Assembly: GCF_000497045.1 (NCBI RefSeq)
Contig: NW_015961992.1
Span: forward strand, 250,259-314,258
Reading direction: 5' to 3'
DNA length: 64,000 nucleotides
DNA from: Kalmanozyma brasiliensis GHG001
Lineage: Eukaryota; Basidiomycota; Ustilaginomycetes; Ustilaginales
Below the pieces are notes generated by a model. The model was not told the DNA's origin and did not search any database. It saw only the letters and a program-made list of their open reading frames with translations. A program made the position numbers and the translations under genes. Below, piece after piece: positions 44,929 through 55,041 of the stretch. The first letter of the stretch is position 1. Every line of letters starts with the position of its first letter.

Positions 44929-46560
44929 ATGCGGGTGTCCAGCTCCCTCAGCGTCGTCGCCGTAGCCATCGCGGCTGCGGTGACAGAAGCGGCTCAGATC
45001 CCTTTCTCCCTTCAGCGATCGCAACCCGCCAAGGTGCTCGACCACCCCAACCTGCCCGCTCACAGCCTGCGTGTCGTCTCCCCGCCCTCGTCGATCTGCG
45101 ACCCTTCCGTCAAGTCGTATTCTGGCTATCTCGATGTGGACGTCGACATGCTCTCCAAGCACGACCCTTCCTCGCACTTTACCTCTTCCGCCTTCTCCAC
45201 TACCAAGCACGAGAAGGACGGCCGAACCAAAGGCGCCATCGAGCACTTCTACTTCTGGGCATTCGAATCGCGCAACGACCCCAAGACCGATCCCGTCGTG
45301 CTGTGGCTCAATGGTGGACCTGGTTGCTCGTCCTTCACGGGTCTGCTGATGGAGCTCGGACCCTGCAACGCCGTCGACCCTGCCTCTCGGGATGGCAAGC
45401 CAGGAGCCGAGAAGAACCCTTGGGCGTGGAACAGCAATGCGACCATGATCTTCCTCGACCAACCCGTCGGCGTCGGCTACTCGTACGTCGACTGGGCCAA
45501 CAAGTCCCGCACCGACAAGCCACCTTCGCGCGTCTTCTCCGCCGAATCCGCCGCTAAGGACGCTTCGGCGTTCTTGCACCTCCTCGCCATGCACATGGGC
45601 AAGGAGATCTTCTCGGGCGACGGAGACGAGTTCTCCTCGTTCCACATCGCCGGTGAGAGCTATGCCGGTCGCTACATTCCCCTCACCGCCAACCAGATTG
45701 TGGAGGACAACAAGCGCATTGCCAAACATCCGGAGCTCAACCTTCGCCCCCTGCCCCTGCGCAGTGTGCTGATCGGAAATGGAATCACCAGTCCGAAAGA
45801 CCAGTTCCCGGCGTATGTCGAGTATACGTGCACCGACGTCTCGGGTGCCGACCAGCCGCTGTTGCCCAAAAAGACGTGCAAGGCGATGAAGGAGAGCATC
45901 CCGACGTGTCTGACGTTGGTCGAAAAATGCAATCGCAAGCCGCGTCATGGCGAGACGTACGATGTGCTCGCTTGTCAGGCAGCATCCAACTACTGCGAAG
46001 GTGCGCTCTCCAGCCCGTACGACTCGCTCAAGCGTTCGCCCTACGACTGGCAGCATCCCAGCAAGTACGTCGAGGAGGACTGGGTAGCTGCGTTCCTCAA
46101 CGATAAAGATACCCAGCGCGCGCTGGGCGTCGACGGCACGGGACCGGGCGACAAGCACGACGGCGTCTTTGTCGGCTGTTCCGACAATGTCTATGCCAAC
46201 TTTGCCAAGACCGGCGACGGATCCCGCGAGTCTACTTGGGCCGTCGCCAACATCCTCGCCAACGACGTCCGCGTCCTGACCTACAGCGGCAAGCGCGATT
46301 TCATCTGCAACTACGTCGGCAACCGCGCCTGGTCCGAGGCGTTGGAATGGGAGGGCAAAGAGGAGTACAACAAGGTTGAGCTCAAGCCGTGGTTCGTGGG
46401 TGAAAGGGACGAGGTCAAGGCGGGAGACTTCAAGACGTACGGCAATCTGACGTACGTTATTGTGGACGAGGCAGGTCACTTTGTTCCTCATGACAAGCCG
46501 CAGAGCGCTTTGGACATGTTTAATAGGTGGTTGCACGGCGAGCATCCTGGTCAGCTGTAG
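44929..46560 (+). CDS. Serine carboxypeptidase, carboxypeptidase Y-like
   Basis: Family S10 serine carboxypeptidase, removing C-terminal residues in the vacuole or outside the cell. It is 543 aa. A hydrophobic N-terminal signal peptide (residues 1 to about 21, SSLSVVAVAIAAAVTEA) is followed by a propeptide-like stretch; the mature-type sequence begins near CDPSVKSYSGYLDV. Oxyanion-loop block WLNGGPGCSS, catalytic Ser244 in GESYAG, Asp457 in SGKRDFICNYVGN and His517 in EAGHFVPHD complete the triad. The GKRDFICN motif places it with carboxypeptidase Y rather than the KEX1 group; there is no C-terminal membrane span. Start at ATG 44929 fits the signal peptide. Confidence 0.94.
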   Translation: MRVSSSLSVVAVAIAAAVTEAAQIPFSLQRSQPAKVLDHPNLPAHSLRVVSPPSSICDPSVKSYSGYLDVDVDMLSKHDPSSHFTSSAFSTTKHEKDGRTKGAIEHFYFWAFESRNDPKTDPVVLWLNGGPGCSSFTGLLMELGPCNAVDPASRDGKPGAEKNPWAWNSNATMIFLDQPVGVGYSYVDWANKSRTDKPPSRVFSAESAAKDASAFLHLLAMHMGKEIFSGDGDEFSSFHIAGESYAGRYIPLTANQIVEDNKRIAKHPELNLRPLPLRSVLIGNGITSPKDQFPAYVEYTCTDVSGADQPLLPKKTCKAMKESIPTCLTLVEKCNRKPRHGETYDVLACQAASNYCEGALSSPYDSLKRSPYDWQHPSKYVEEDWVAAFLNDKDTQRALGVDGTGPGDKHDGVFVGCSDNVYANFAKTGDGSRESTWAVANILANDVRVLTYSGKRDFICNYVGNRAWSEALEWEGKEEYNKVELKPWFVGERDEVKAGDFKTYGNLTYVIVDEAGHFVPHDKPQSALDMFNRWLHGEHPGQL

Positions 46561-46868
46561 AAGGGCGTGACCGGACTCGCACTCTAGACGTGAATTAGAA
46601 GTTTCCTTGGAATCGTATCACATCTTCTGTCGCTATGCTTGCGTGCCTCATCTGAGCGTGGGAAGAGAGTGGTTTGCTCGGAGACCGACGGAACCATTCC
46701 GAATCACTGCACATGCCCCTGAGTCATGTTCCCAGGACAGTCTTCGAATAGAACGAGCAGTTGCGATTGCGAGAAGCGACAGCAGAAAAACACGGAGCAG
46801 AGACGTATATCCTAAACTGCATCACGAAAAACCGGTCTGAATCGCTCAAGGGTATCCAAGTGCAGCTC
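46561..46868. other. Tail-to-tail spacer (carboxypeptidase / Sec14-like)
   Basis: A 308-bp convergent spacer with no gene seen. Confidence 0.5.
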
Positions 46869-48545
46869 CTACTTTGCCGACACAGCCGGTCGCGACTTGT
46901 CCTCCGACTTCCTGTGGAACACGGCCTTGATCTGCTTCAGGGCGGGGTGCTTTTCGTGGCCGCGACTCTCCTTGTCGGCGTGCTTGCCCGCCTCATCCGC
47001 CGCGTTGTGTGCATCTTTGTGACCGAGACTGGCGCCGATCCCGCCTACGACGGCGGCAAAGAGGTTGGCGTCGCCGTGCTTGTTCTTGTTCATCGTGCCC
47101 GATACGACGGGGATGGAAGCTTGCAGATCGACCACGTCGGCGGGCGACGGGTGGTACTCGTCGTGCACCACGGTGGTCCCCGAGTCGGAGGGGGGCGAGT
47201 TGGCGATCGTGGGCGGCAGCTCGTTGGTCGATGTGTAGAACTGCTCGACCGGTTCGGGCGCGCTTTCGCCGGGTGGGGAGATGTACAGCGGCGAAGGCTT
47301 CTCCTTGGCAGCCGCGCGTTCCGCTTCGGGAGAGCCGGCTTCTACGAAGCCCGAATCTTGCTTCTCGGGTTTCGTGCTTCGACCCAGCTCATCACCGCCA
47401 CGGATCACCCACTCGCTCGCCCCGATCTCCGAATTGCACAGCGTACGGAAGCGCTCCATCTGCTCCTCGCGTCGTCGGTTGGTGAGCTCGACCAGCTGCG
47501 GCCAGTACGTGTCGTGTTCGTAGGGGAAGTCGAGCAGACCCCCGAAATCCGAGGCGAGCTGCGCGTTGGGCACCTCATCCTTGATCGCCTCGTCGAACTT
47601 GCACTTGCCCTTGGTCACCGGGTCAATGAACGGATAGATGGCGTTCCAGAACGCCTTGAAGATCCATGGCACGTTGATGCACAGCGCAATGCCGAGGCGC
47701 TCGACGTAGTGGTTCTGAAGGATGTAGAGCATCAGCTTGGCGTTGCTGATCGAGGTCGGGTTGCGCTTGCGGCCGCCGAAATTGATGAGAAGCGCCAGCA
47801 TCTCCACTCCGGGCGGCATGAGGTCGATGGCGCGTTCGAGGATCCACACGGCAAACTGCATCTGACGAGGAGTCTCCTCGGTCGTGTTGCGGGAAGGGTG
47901 CATGTAGTGAAGTGGTCGACCCTTGTTGTCGTAGCCGAGGATGGTCTCTTTGCCCGTCATGGCTTCCGGTTCGAGGTCTTCGGCTTTGAAGGTGTCGACG
48001 CCGTACTCGCGCCTCCAGGCGATGGTGTCGGTGAGACGCTTCTGGGCCGCCGCCACATCCCACTTGGTCGCACGAAGGTATCGAATCATCGACTCGCGCG
48101 ACAGGTTGCGCATGATCTCGACTTCATCCAGCGGCTTCTTGTCGGCGTTGGACTTGAGACTGGTGGGGTACTCAGTGGTAGATTTGAAGTGTTGGAGCAT
48201 CTGATCGTACTTGTCCTGTTGCGAATTCGAGAGCGGCGCTGGCTGCGTCAATTGGACGCTCGGGTCGGGAGCGGGGAAGATGTGGTCGAACTTGCGTGGC
48301 CCGGCAGCACTGCTGGACCCGGGCTGGCTGTTGAAGTCGTCGGCGAAGGTGCCATTGTTAGATGACATCTTTGGACTCGGTGTCGGAGTAGACGAGGACG
48401 GTTTGGGTTGAGCTCCAGTGGATGTGTGCGGATTGCGTCGTGAGGAGGAACCCAGGACGAATCCGGACGCGCGAGCAAAGATGGAGGAGCGTGTTGAAGA
48501 TGCTCTGGAATCGGTCCTGCTGATGTTGTTGGTTTCGGGGGACAT
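46869..48545 (-). CDS. Sec14-like (CRAL-TRIO) phosphatidylinositol transfer protein, PDR16/PDR17-like
   Basis: A 558-aa lipid-transfer protein. The CRAL-TRIO N-terminal helical region is near residues 130-185 (VEIMRNLSRESMIRYLRATKWDVAAAQKRL, AWRREYGV) and the lipid-binding domain near 195-345 (ETILGYDNKGRPLHYMHPSRN, ALLINFGGRKRNPTSISNAKLMLYILQNHYVERLG, then PWIFKAFWNAIYPFIDPVTKGKC). The RYLRATKW form and ETILGYD are as in the Pdr16/Pdr17 branch, which moves PI and sterol and affects azole tolerance. Residues 1-120 and 400-558 are low-complexity. The frame starts upstream from a GTG; I chose the ATG at 48545 (MSPETNN). Confidence 0.88.
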   Translation of the reverse strand: MSPETNNISRTDSRASSTRSSIFARASGFVLGSSSRRNPHTSTGAQPKPSSSTPTPSPKMSSNNGTFADDFNSQPGSSSAAGPRKFDHIFPAPDPSVQLTQPAPLSNSQQDKYDQMLQHFKSTTEYPTSLKSNADKKPLDEVEIMRNLSRESMIRYLRATKWDVAAAQKRLTDTIAWRREYGVDTFKAEDLEPEAMTGKETILGYDNKGRPLHYMHPSRNTTEETPRQMQFAVWILERAIDLMPPGVEMLALLINFGGRKRNPTSISNAKLMLYILQNHYVERLGIALCINVPWIFKAFWNAIYPFIDPVTKGKCKFDEAIKDEVPNAQLASDFGGLLDFPYEHDTYWPQLVELTNRRREEQMERFRTLCNSEIGASEWVIRGGDELGRSTKPEKQDSGFVEAGSPEAERAAAKEKPSPLYISPPGESAPEPVEQFYTSTNELPPTIANSPPSDSGTTVVHDEYHPSPADVVDLQASIPVVSGTMNKNKHGDANLFAAVVGGIGASLGHKDAHNAADEAGKHADKESRGHEKHPALKQIKAVFHRKSEDKSRPAVSAK

Positions 48546-51500
48546 GATGAAGGACGAGAGCTTGGATGGGACGGGGGAAATATAAGATGTCGCAAGCAGT
48601 GGAACGGGGCGCAGCGCAGTGACGCAGCGATGCACACTAGCTTTCGAGAGCCGTGATGTCGGACTAGATCGGGGAGCTGTGGCCGTCTAGGGTCTTATGA
48701 CAGCACCTTGTGATGCCTGGTAGAGGTGCTGCGGTCGGAGGGGTCCGTGATTCGAGCCCACTAGCGATTCTGCAGCGTTTGCAAGAGCGGATGAAGAAGC
48801 ACGAGTGACCGTCTCGCAGAATGCCGCCAAAGATGCAGATGATCGACAGCGTGGTAGGCAAGTAGGTTGTCAAGTGTCGAATGGTCCGCGGCGAGGCAAG
48901 TCCACGAGGGGCAGGCTTGTGTGAATAGGCTGTAAGGAGAACGAGCTCCGGAGATGAATAGACCTGGGCCGGGCAAAGCTGTTCAAACAATGTGGTGGGA
49001 GGATGGACAGATGGTGGAATCTGAGGTAGAAGGCCATCTGTATATCCGGAGCTCGAGGGCCGGGTCAAGCAAATGCCTGCTCAGGACCGGTGATGATGAT
49101 GTGCCTGTGGGTGACCGAGTTCAAAGCTCACACGGATCCCTTCAAGGCTGTCTGGCTCGTAAAGCTGCATGACTTTTCCATCTCATTCTCTCTCTTTTCT
49201 CAGTTGTGGCTACGCCATTTGCAGTATGGCAAGTGAGTGAGCCTTGTTCGGGCTTAAGAGGAGCGTTGCCTTGCTGAGCGATAAGTCAACGGCAAAAGAT
49301 CAGCGGAATCTTCAACCCTTACCTTTTACCCTTCTCCCTCGCTTCGCGCTGCCTCGCCAAGCTGATAGCCACCAGAAAAGTGCAGCCTTTTCGCGAGCCC
49401 GAGCTCTAAAAAAAGGGCTTTTGCGAATTTACCGCGGATTTTAGCGTGCAGTTCAGGGCTGAGCAGCCATCAGATCCGCGGTGGAAAAGTTGCAGCGCGT
49501 CCTTTCTTTTCGCTTCATGTCGTGCCTGCTGACAGTTGCGCCCCACGGCAAAAGCTGACCGACGCCGGTGACGTGCGTTCGCAGTCACCCTCGATAGCTT
49601 CTTCCGGTTTCTGAGTCCTATTGTCATCACCTCGAACTGATGTCCACTGACGTCGAATGACAAACAACTTCGGATGAACCTGATTCGAATCTGCGGCAAA
49701 GCTTCTTGACCGATGATGGATGATGAAGTACATTTGCTCTGAGCATGAGAGTGAAACGAACTGGACCGTGGCAATGCCTGGAATGATTGCCTCACGGGCC
49801 AGGTACCGAAACAAGATTCAAAAGGGCGGGCGGACGGGAGACGATCCCGTCTTTGCTCTCATTCCGAGTCCGGTGGCTCTTTGGTCATGGGTCCCAGGCC
49901 TGAGCAATTTCGACCGCGGGAAACGCGTTGCGAGCTCGAGCCAAGCGTCTCGGCATTAACCTTCCGAGGCGTGCTGCTTTGATCCAAGGCCTTCCGGACG
50001 CGATGAGGGGCCTTTTGCAGACGAACGAGTCTGTCTTGGACTCGACCTGGCGCACCGTCCGATAGCATCTGTTAAGCCTAGGGTGTCGGCGTGCAATGCC
50101 AGCTGTTGATGCCCTTGACTGCGCTGGACAGCGGTACCCGGCGGCAACGTGCTTCGTTCGGAGTGTCAATGTGGAAGCTCATCTTGTCATCCTTGATACA
50201 AGGGTCGTCTCGCAACGCGCGCGGCGGACTCGGTTCAGGTTTCATACACCGTTCGAGCTTGCTTGGTAGCTCGATGACCTTTCAAGAGGGATACGCTACG
50301 AACCTCGCCTCCGAGTGGAACAAGTCAGCAGCCTAAGCAGGCTGACGTCGACACGACTTCTCTTCTGGTGAAGAAAAATGGCAAGAAGTCGATTTGGTGC
50401 TCTAACATGATCTTGGATCGGCGCAAGTTCGGATCGGATTGAGACCACACATATCGGCGATTGGCTCGAAGAGTACGGCGACTTTTGTCCGGTTCGCATG
50501 CATGTGATTGCCAGCCAAGCAGGCCGGAAACCGAGCGGAGACGGTTGTCGCTTGACCTGACCCACGCAGATCCTTCTTGGCTTTCTTGGTCTCCTAGCGA
50601 GGCGCCGCAGCTCGGTGATGGCCGCTGCTAGAGTGTTCTGGCCTCGGTGTCGCTCTCCCGGTTGCAGGACTCAACGGGCACTTGCATCACTGACGCCGCC
50701 TTCCGCTGCCGACTCGCTTGATTCTGCCGATGACAGCTAGCATACAGAAGGTGCAATGCCATGGCAGCATCGACGAGCAGCCAGTGTGAGCTGTGGATTC
50801 ATGCCCGGCGCCGAATTGCAGCTGCTGAACCCATCGATCGACTCTGTGTTTGCGGAGGGCGGGCGCGCGTCCTTCTGTTTGGCGAGGTCGTGTGTGTGTG
50901 TGTGATTTGCAGAATTTCTTCTAGCGAGAACAACACCTCACTCGTCATGCGCCCATTCGCCTTGCTCGCTGTCATTTCGATCTTCGCATGCACCTCGCTC
51001 CATGTCCGCTTGGCCTCTTATGCGAGTCGCTACCGCCTTTCATTGCCCCTTGTGAGTCTTCGCACAGGTCGCCGCTTGTTATCGCCCATCGCAGCTCCCA
51101 AGTGTGAGCATTTTCTCGCTTCTAGCCAAGCAGACTCAAGGCAATGGCGGTGCAAAGATCAAGATGCCGAGATTCCAGTGAGGAAAAGGGGGCGATGCAG
51201 ATCCCACGTCAAAGATATGCAACGTCGCGGCGATCTTTGAGAAGTTTCCGAAATCCTTTCGAGTGTTGCGTGTTGTTTTTCGGTCCGCTTGGCGATGAGG
51301 AGGGCAGGACCCTCTCGTTTTGGGCCCCTGCTCGTTTGGCCCTGCATCTCTGCAGCAATCGGTCCAAGGGGCTCCTGTCCTCGTGCAGATGCGAAGTGCA
51401 TCCCTCTCCGCCAGCCAAGCGTCTGCTGCTCCGGTTGACTTGCACTGCTACGCCTCTCGATCGATGCCAGCTGGTTGGCTAGCATTTTGAAGGTGAAACG

Positions 51501-51711
51501 GGAATTCAAGCAGTTGTGGGTTGAGCCCACCCTGTTGTCGGCCGTTCGATTGAAAGCCAATGAAGCCAGAGGGAAACCGATCGACGGATGAGCTCCTGGA
51601 CAGAGCCAAACAGATCCTTTATGAGGCCTACCTTCGCCCTAGTTTTTGACCTGACTTCCTCCTCCACCATCATCACCTTGTCCACCTCAAGCATACCCTC
51701 CTTTCTTCACC
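48546..51711. promoter_or_regulatory. 3.2-kb gene-free divergent region (Sec14-like / GPI protein)
   Basis: The largest stretch without a supported gene. Noted inside it: GAGCCC/GGGCT inverted repeat around 49394-49424, an uninterrupted GT run at 50889-50904, and a 97-codon ORF at 50947-51240 beginning with a signal-peptide-like MRPFALLAVISIFACTSLHVRLA. That ORF is unsupported by any recognisable domain. No tRNA or rRNA pattern found. The right end should contain the promoter of the surface-protein gene. Confidence 0.5.
50889..50904 (+). repeat. GT dinucleotide microsatellite
   Basis: Uninterrupted GT run of about 16 bases in intergenic DNA. Confidence 0.8.
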
Positions 51712-52450
51712 ATGTTCAAGTTCACTGTCGTTGCCGCCGCCGCTCTTGCCGCCACCTCGGCCGTCTCTGCTGCTCAGATCGGCACTCCTGCCGCCATCAC
51801 CCAGTGCCAGCCTGTCTTGCTCAACTGGACCGGCGCCCAGGGCAAGGGTAAGTAGCCTCTTTGACGTCCCATCGTCGTGTTGTAGTGACAGCATGGACTG
51901 ACCTTCAGATTCTCGTTTGTCTTGATCTTGCCCTCCGACAGTCTACGTCAGCGTCATTCCCGGTTCGCAGCCTTCGGCCGCCCCTCTCGTCACCTTTGCT
52001 CCTCAGGACGCCGGCACCACCAGCCTCCGATGGGTCCCTAACCTCCCCGCTAACACCCCCATCACCCTCGCCATCTCGGATGACTCGGGTGTCCAGTCTT
52101 ACTCGGGCCAGGTCACCATCCGTGCCGGTACTGACACCTCGTGCTTGAACAGCAACGCCTCGGCCGCTGCCAGTGGATCCGCCGACACCACCAACTCTGG
52201 ATCCAGCTCCGGCTCCGGCTCTGGCTCCTCCAGCTCCTCCAGCTCGTCGGGCTCGTCGGGCAGCGGCTCCAGCTCGTCTTCCCCCTCGAGCTCCGGCCGT
52301 CCCGCGGCGTCCTCTTCCAGCAGCCCGTCCAGCCAGCAGACCGGCTCCTCCAGCAACACTAGCGGTGCCACCAGCTTCCGCGCTGACACTGGCGCTTTCG
52401 TCACCTCCGGCCTCGCCGTTGCCGCCGCCGCCATTGCCATCTTCGCATAA
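51712..52450 (+). CDS. Secreted Ser-rich GPI-anchored surface protein, one intron
   Basis: Exons 51712-51847 and 51942-52450 give 214 aa. The signal peptide is residues 1 to about 20 (MFKFTVVAAAALAATSAVSA). A beta-type domain of about 90 residues follows (TQCQPVLLNWTGAQGK across the intron to VYVSVIPGSQPSAAP, LRWVPNLPANTPITLAISDDSG, TIRAGTDTSCL), a layout seen in the Kre9/KNH-like GPI protein family of basidiomycetes. Residues about 125-185 are a Ser/Gly stalk. The C-terminus is a small-residue omega-like site followed by a hydrophobic tail (GAFVTSGLAVAAAAIAIFA), the GPI signal. Two cysteines flank the domain. Expected at the cell wall or plasma membrane; binding partner unknown. The first-exon start and the GTAAGT donor are both strong. 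Confidence 0.88.
51848..51941 (+). other. Spliceosomal intron of the GPI-protein gene
   Basis: A 94-bp intron, GTAAGT donor and GACAG acceptor. The unspliced frame stops at the TAG within the donor (GTAAGTAG), and removal joins GK to VYVSV in frame. Confidence 0.9.
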
Positions 52451-53177
52451 GCTCTAAGCCAAACCCTCCTGGACATTCGCTCTTTCAAGAACTTCCTTCG
52501 CTTTTCCCACTCGGTCCTTTCGATCTCGTCGCATCATTTCTTTGCACCACTTGTATATTTTCGACTTGCATGAAACGTCGTCGCTCCTTCGTCGCAACAT
52601 CGCTGCGTGTCTCTTGGCTGTGCTTGTGTCGGTCATCGTCTCTGGCCGTCCGGCTCGTTTTCGTTGAGAGGCGACGGTCGGAAGAGTCTGGGAGCTTTGG
52701 AGGCTGCTGCGGCGCTTTTGCTCGTGGATGCAGTCGGATTCTGGTTTCTTATCGAGTTTCTGGACAGGATGTTTTCAGCGCGTCGTCTGTCCTCCAGCGA
52801 GCTTCCTGGATTGCGATAGAGCGGCAAAGATAGGCGGCTGCCTCCGCGTACTGCCGTCGAAAGTCGTGTCGCCGGGAGCGGACGACGCAATGCGGCTGTG
52901 AGAGATAGACTGCCGTCTCGCTCTGTGCGAGAGGCGTCCAATGTCGACCACTCGTTTTCCTTGCCTTTCGATGACGATGAGGGTGCCGGGCGATCTGTTG
53001 AGAAGCTCGAACGGTAGGTCAGAAGCAGTATCTTTTGGCAGAAGATGCAGAGGTCGGCACTTACTCGTACTCTTTCTTGTGCGTTTGCTTGCGCCGCGCA
53101 AAGCCTTGTACACCACTGCGGACGAGGATCAAGAGCAAGGCCGGTCAGTCAACTGAGCGCATCTCGCCAAGACTCCA
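52451..53177. other. Tail-to-tail spacer (GPI protein / SIM protein)
   Basis: A 727-bp convergent spacer. T/C-rich just after the first stop codon. Short ORFs on both strands have no recognisable features. Confidence 0.5.
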
Positions 53178-54594
53178 CTATGCTCGCTTACCATCTGCTC
53201 TTGCTTTGTCTGCTTGCGCCTGCCGCGGCGACTTCGGTCGCGCATAGGCTGCGAGCTTGGCTCGACTGGTACTGGGTTGCGAGTGATTGGGCGCAGGAGA
53301 AGGTTGCGATGCAGAACTTGGCCTAGGTGGCTGGGGATAAGGCTGATATTGAGGCGTTCGATATCGCTCGTAACCAGTCGGCGGGTATTGAGGAACAAGC
53401 GGGTGTTGATCGGGCCCAAAGGGGGGCTGGTAGGTCGGTAGATGGTGTTGATGCCACTCACCACTGCTTTGGGCCGGTCTGGGTGGAGGCATGTTGTCTG
53501 TGGGAAAGCGACCTGTCAAGATGGGAGGAGGCGCATCATGGATTGGCGGATACGGCAGCGCGTTGCCGTAAGGATGGTACATGATTGATGCATGCGTTGG
53601 TATCGGTATTCGCGGTGCCATGTAGCCTGCTTGAGGGACCAGAGGAGAGACCGGAAGGGGGTCACAGTGATCCACAAGGTACCCCTCGTATGCGTAAGGC
53701 GCCTGAGTCGCAGCCCAGCTTGACGTCTCGTAGGATGTGCTTGCGTCGGGGACCATGCTCTCCATTCTTGCCGAAGACGAAGCCGCTTCGGACAAAGATG
53801 GCGCACCTGCGCTGGCTTCTCGCTGTGCCATTTCCCGGTCGAGGCTCTCGTAGAAGTCCTTGTCCTCTTCGAGGAACTGTTGCAGCGCCCGTTGGCTGGT
53901 GTTCTCCCTTGGCTCGGTTATGGCGCTATGCAAGCTGGAGCGGTATCTGATGTCCATGCTACCATCCATGCCTTTCGTGCTGAGGACTTCGACGTCGTCG
54001 GAATCTGACGACACGACGATGATCTCGGGAGGTGTGCTCGGAGCTTTGCGTACGCTTGTAGGTCGTCGAATCCCATGGGCCGGTACTGGTGGTGCTTCTC
54101 TCCTAAAGTATGAGTCGATCGCCCTGAGCTGGTGCTTCGGAACGACATCATGCGAATCTGCACGGTTGCCGCTATGCTCGATTGGCGTCGTCTGATGTTG
54201 ACTGAGAGTCGTCTCGGTGGCATTGGCGTCTGTATCGAGCGGTAGGGTAGACTGACGTGCCTTGCGCAGTTGCGCATTGCGAGCGGCGATGGTACTGTTG
54301 CGGTCGACACATACGGCGTCAGCGCATACTCAAATCGTATGATCATCTTGCCTATCGCTTCCTTTGCTTACAATGGCGTCTCAACGAAATTGACTGGTTC
54401 TTCGTCATCCGCCCGCGGTGCCGGCTGCTGTCAAAGCGAGGTGTCAGTACTGTGCGCAGGATGGCCGGGAGCACGACCGCGATGTCCGCTGCTCTTACCT
54501 GCTCTGACGGCGCTTCGAGCGGATCAATCTCTTCATCGCTGTCTGGGAACCGATCGGCGGCGCAATACCCGAGCGAAGTGGACCACTCATTCAT
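53178..54594 (-). CDS. Unknown three-exon protein with SUMO-interacting motif
   Basis: I do not recognise a family. Splicing on the minus strand joins exon 1 (54594-54499), exon 2 (54427-54372) and exon 3 (54294-53178) into 422 aa. Donors are GTAAGA and GTAAGC; acceptors GACAG and AACAG; introns 71 and 77 bp. The joined frame stays open throughout. Exon 1 encodes an acidic MNEWSTSLGY...PDSDEEIDPLEA segment. Residues 141-153, EIIVVSSDSDDVE, are a textbook SUMO-interacting motif (hydrophobic core, then phospho-Ser/acidic run). Two partial PCNA-box-like strings, LRAIDSYF at 107-114 and QRALQQFL at 185-192, flank it. The rest is Pro/Tyr/Gln-rich and the C-terminus is Lys/Arg-rich. Nuclear role is inferred. 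Start ATG at 54594 is the first in frame after a stop. Confidence 0.65.
54295..54371 (-). other. Intron 2 of the SIM-protein gene
   Basis: A 77-bp predicted intron (GTAAGC donor, CGCTGACG branch-like sequence, CAACAG acceptor). The unspliced frame hits a stop directly at the donor (TTG TAA). Confidence 0.7.
54428..54498 (-). other. Intron 1 of the SIM-protein gene
   Basis: A 71-bp predicted intron (GTAAGA donor; CTGAC-type branch; TTTGACAG acceptor). A second AG three bases later (54425) would remove one Gln without breaking the frame. Confidence 0.65.
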
Positions 54595-55041
54595 CACGTC
54601 CAAGCGCCAGAATCGAACGAGGTGTGTGTTGTGAAGAGTTCATTGGAAAGCAGCGAAGAGCCTGACTGATCTCAGGAAATGCCCGCGCATCTCGTGACAT
54701 CAGCCGCATCGAGCAATTGCCACTCATCCGTGGTCAGCTCTGTGACGGAGGATGTGATCACAAAGATGTGACGGCTACGCCGAAGGAAGCTGAGTGCGCT
54801 GTTGAGCAGGGTGTGACTTCGTAGAGCACGCGTGAGGCAAAGTGACAGCCGGCAAGCGGCTGTCCGGATTTGCCGACGTTCAGCAGCCAAGACCGGAATT
54901 TGGCCTGGTCCACAACGCGGGGTAGCCGGTTCGCACTCATCGCTGCGCTTCTCCTGCTCGCTCCTCAGTCCATTCACCCTTGTGGGCTTTGAACGTCAGC
55001 CCGAGCTGTCCTGTCTTCTTTCCACGACCTTTGAGAGGAAC
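54595..55041. promoter_or_regulatory. Divergent promoter (SIM protein / Nudix hydrolase)
   Basis: A 447-bp head-to-head spacer. The Nudix frame is open back to 54832 without an ATG. No specific element assigned. Confidence 0.5.

Noticed and set aside
44833..46545. 570-codon minus-strand ORF antisense to the carboxypeptidase
   Set aside because: Shadow of a gene with an intact catalytic triad; no recognisable protein features.
46761..48365. 534-codon plus-strand ORF antisense to the Sec14-like gene
   Set aside because: Val/Arg/His-rich translation, no domain, overlaps a well-supported gene.
48735..48770. tRNA T-arm-like string GATTCGAGCCC
   Set aside because: Flanking bases do not pair into a T stem and no A-box or anticodon arm fits upstream.
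48664..49068. 134-codon minus-strand ORF upstream of the Sec14-like gene
   Set aside because: No domain or signal; overlaps other open frames; presumed leader or promoter sequence.
49394..49424. AGCCC...GGGCTTTT hairpin resembling a bacterial terminator
   Set aside because: Rho-independent terminators are not used by fungal nuclear genes; the stem is only five bases plus weak extension.
49675..49705. Second tRNA-like string GATTCGAATC
   Set aside because: No five-base T stem forms and no acceptor stem is found.
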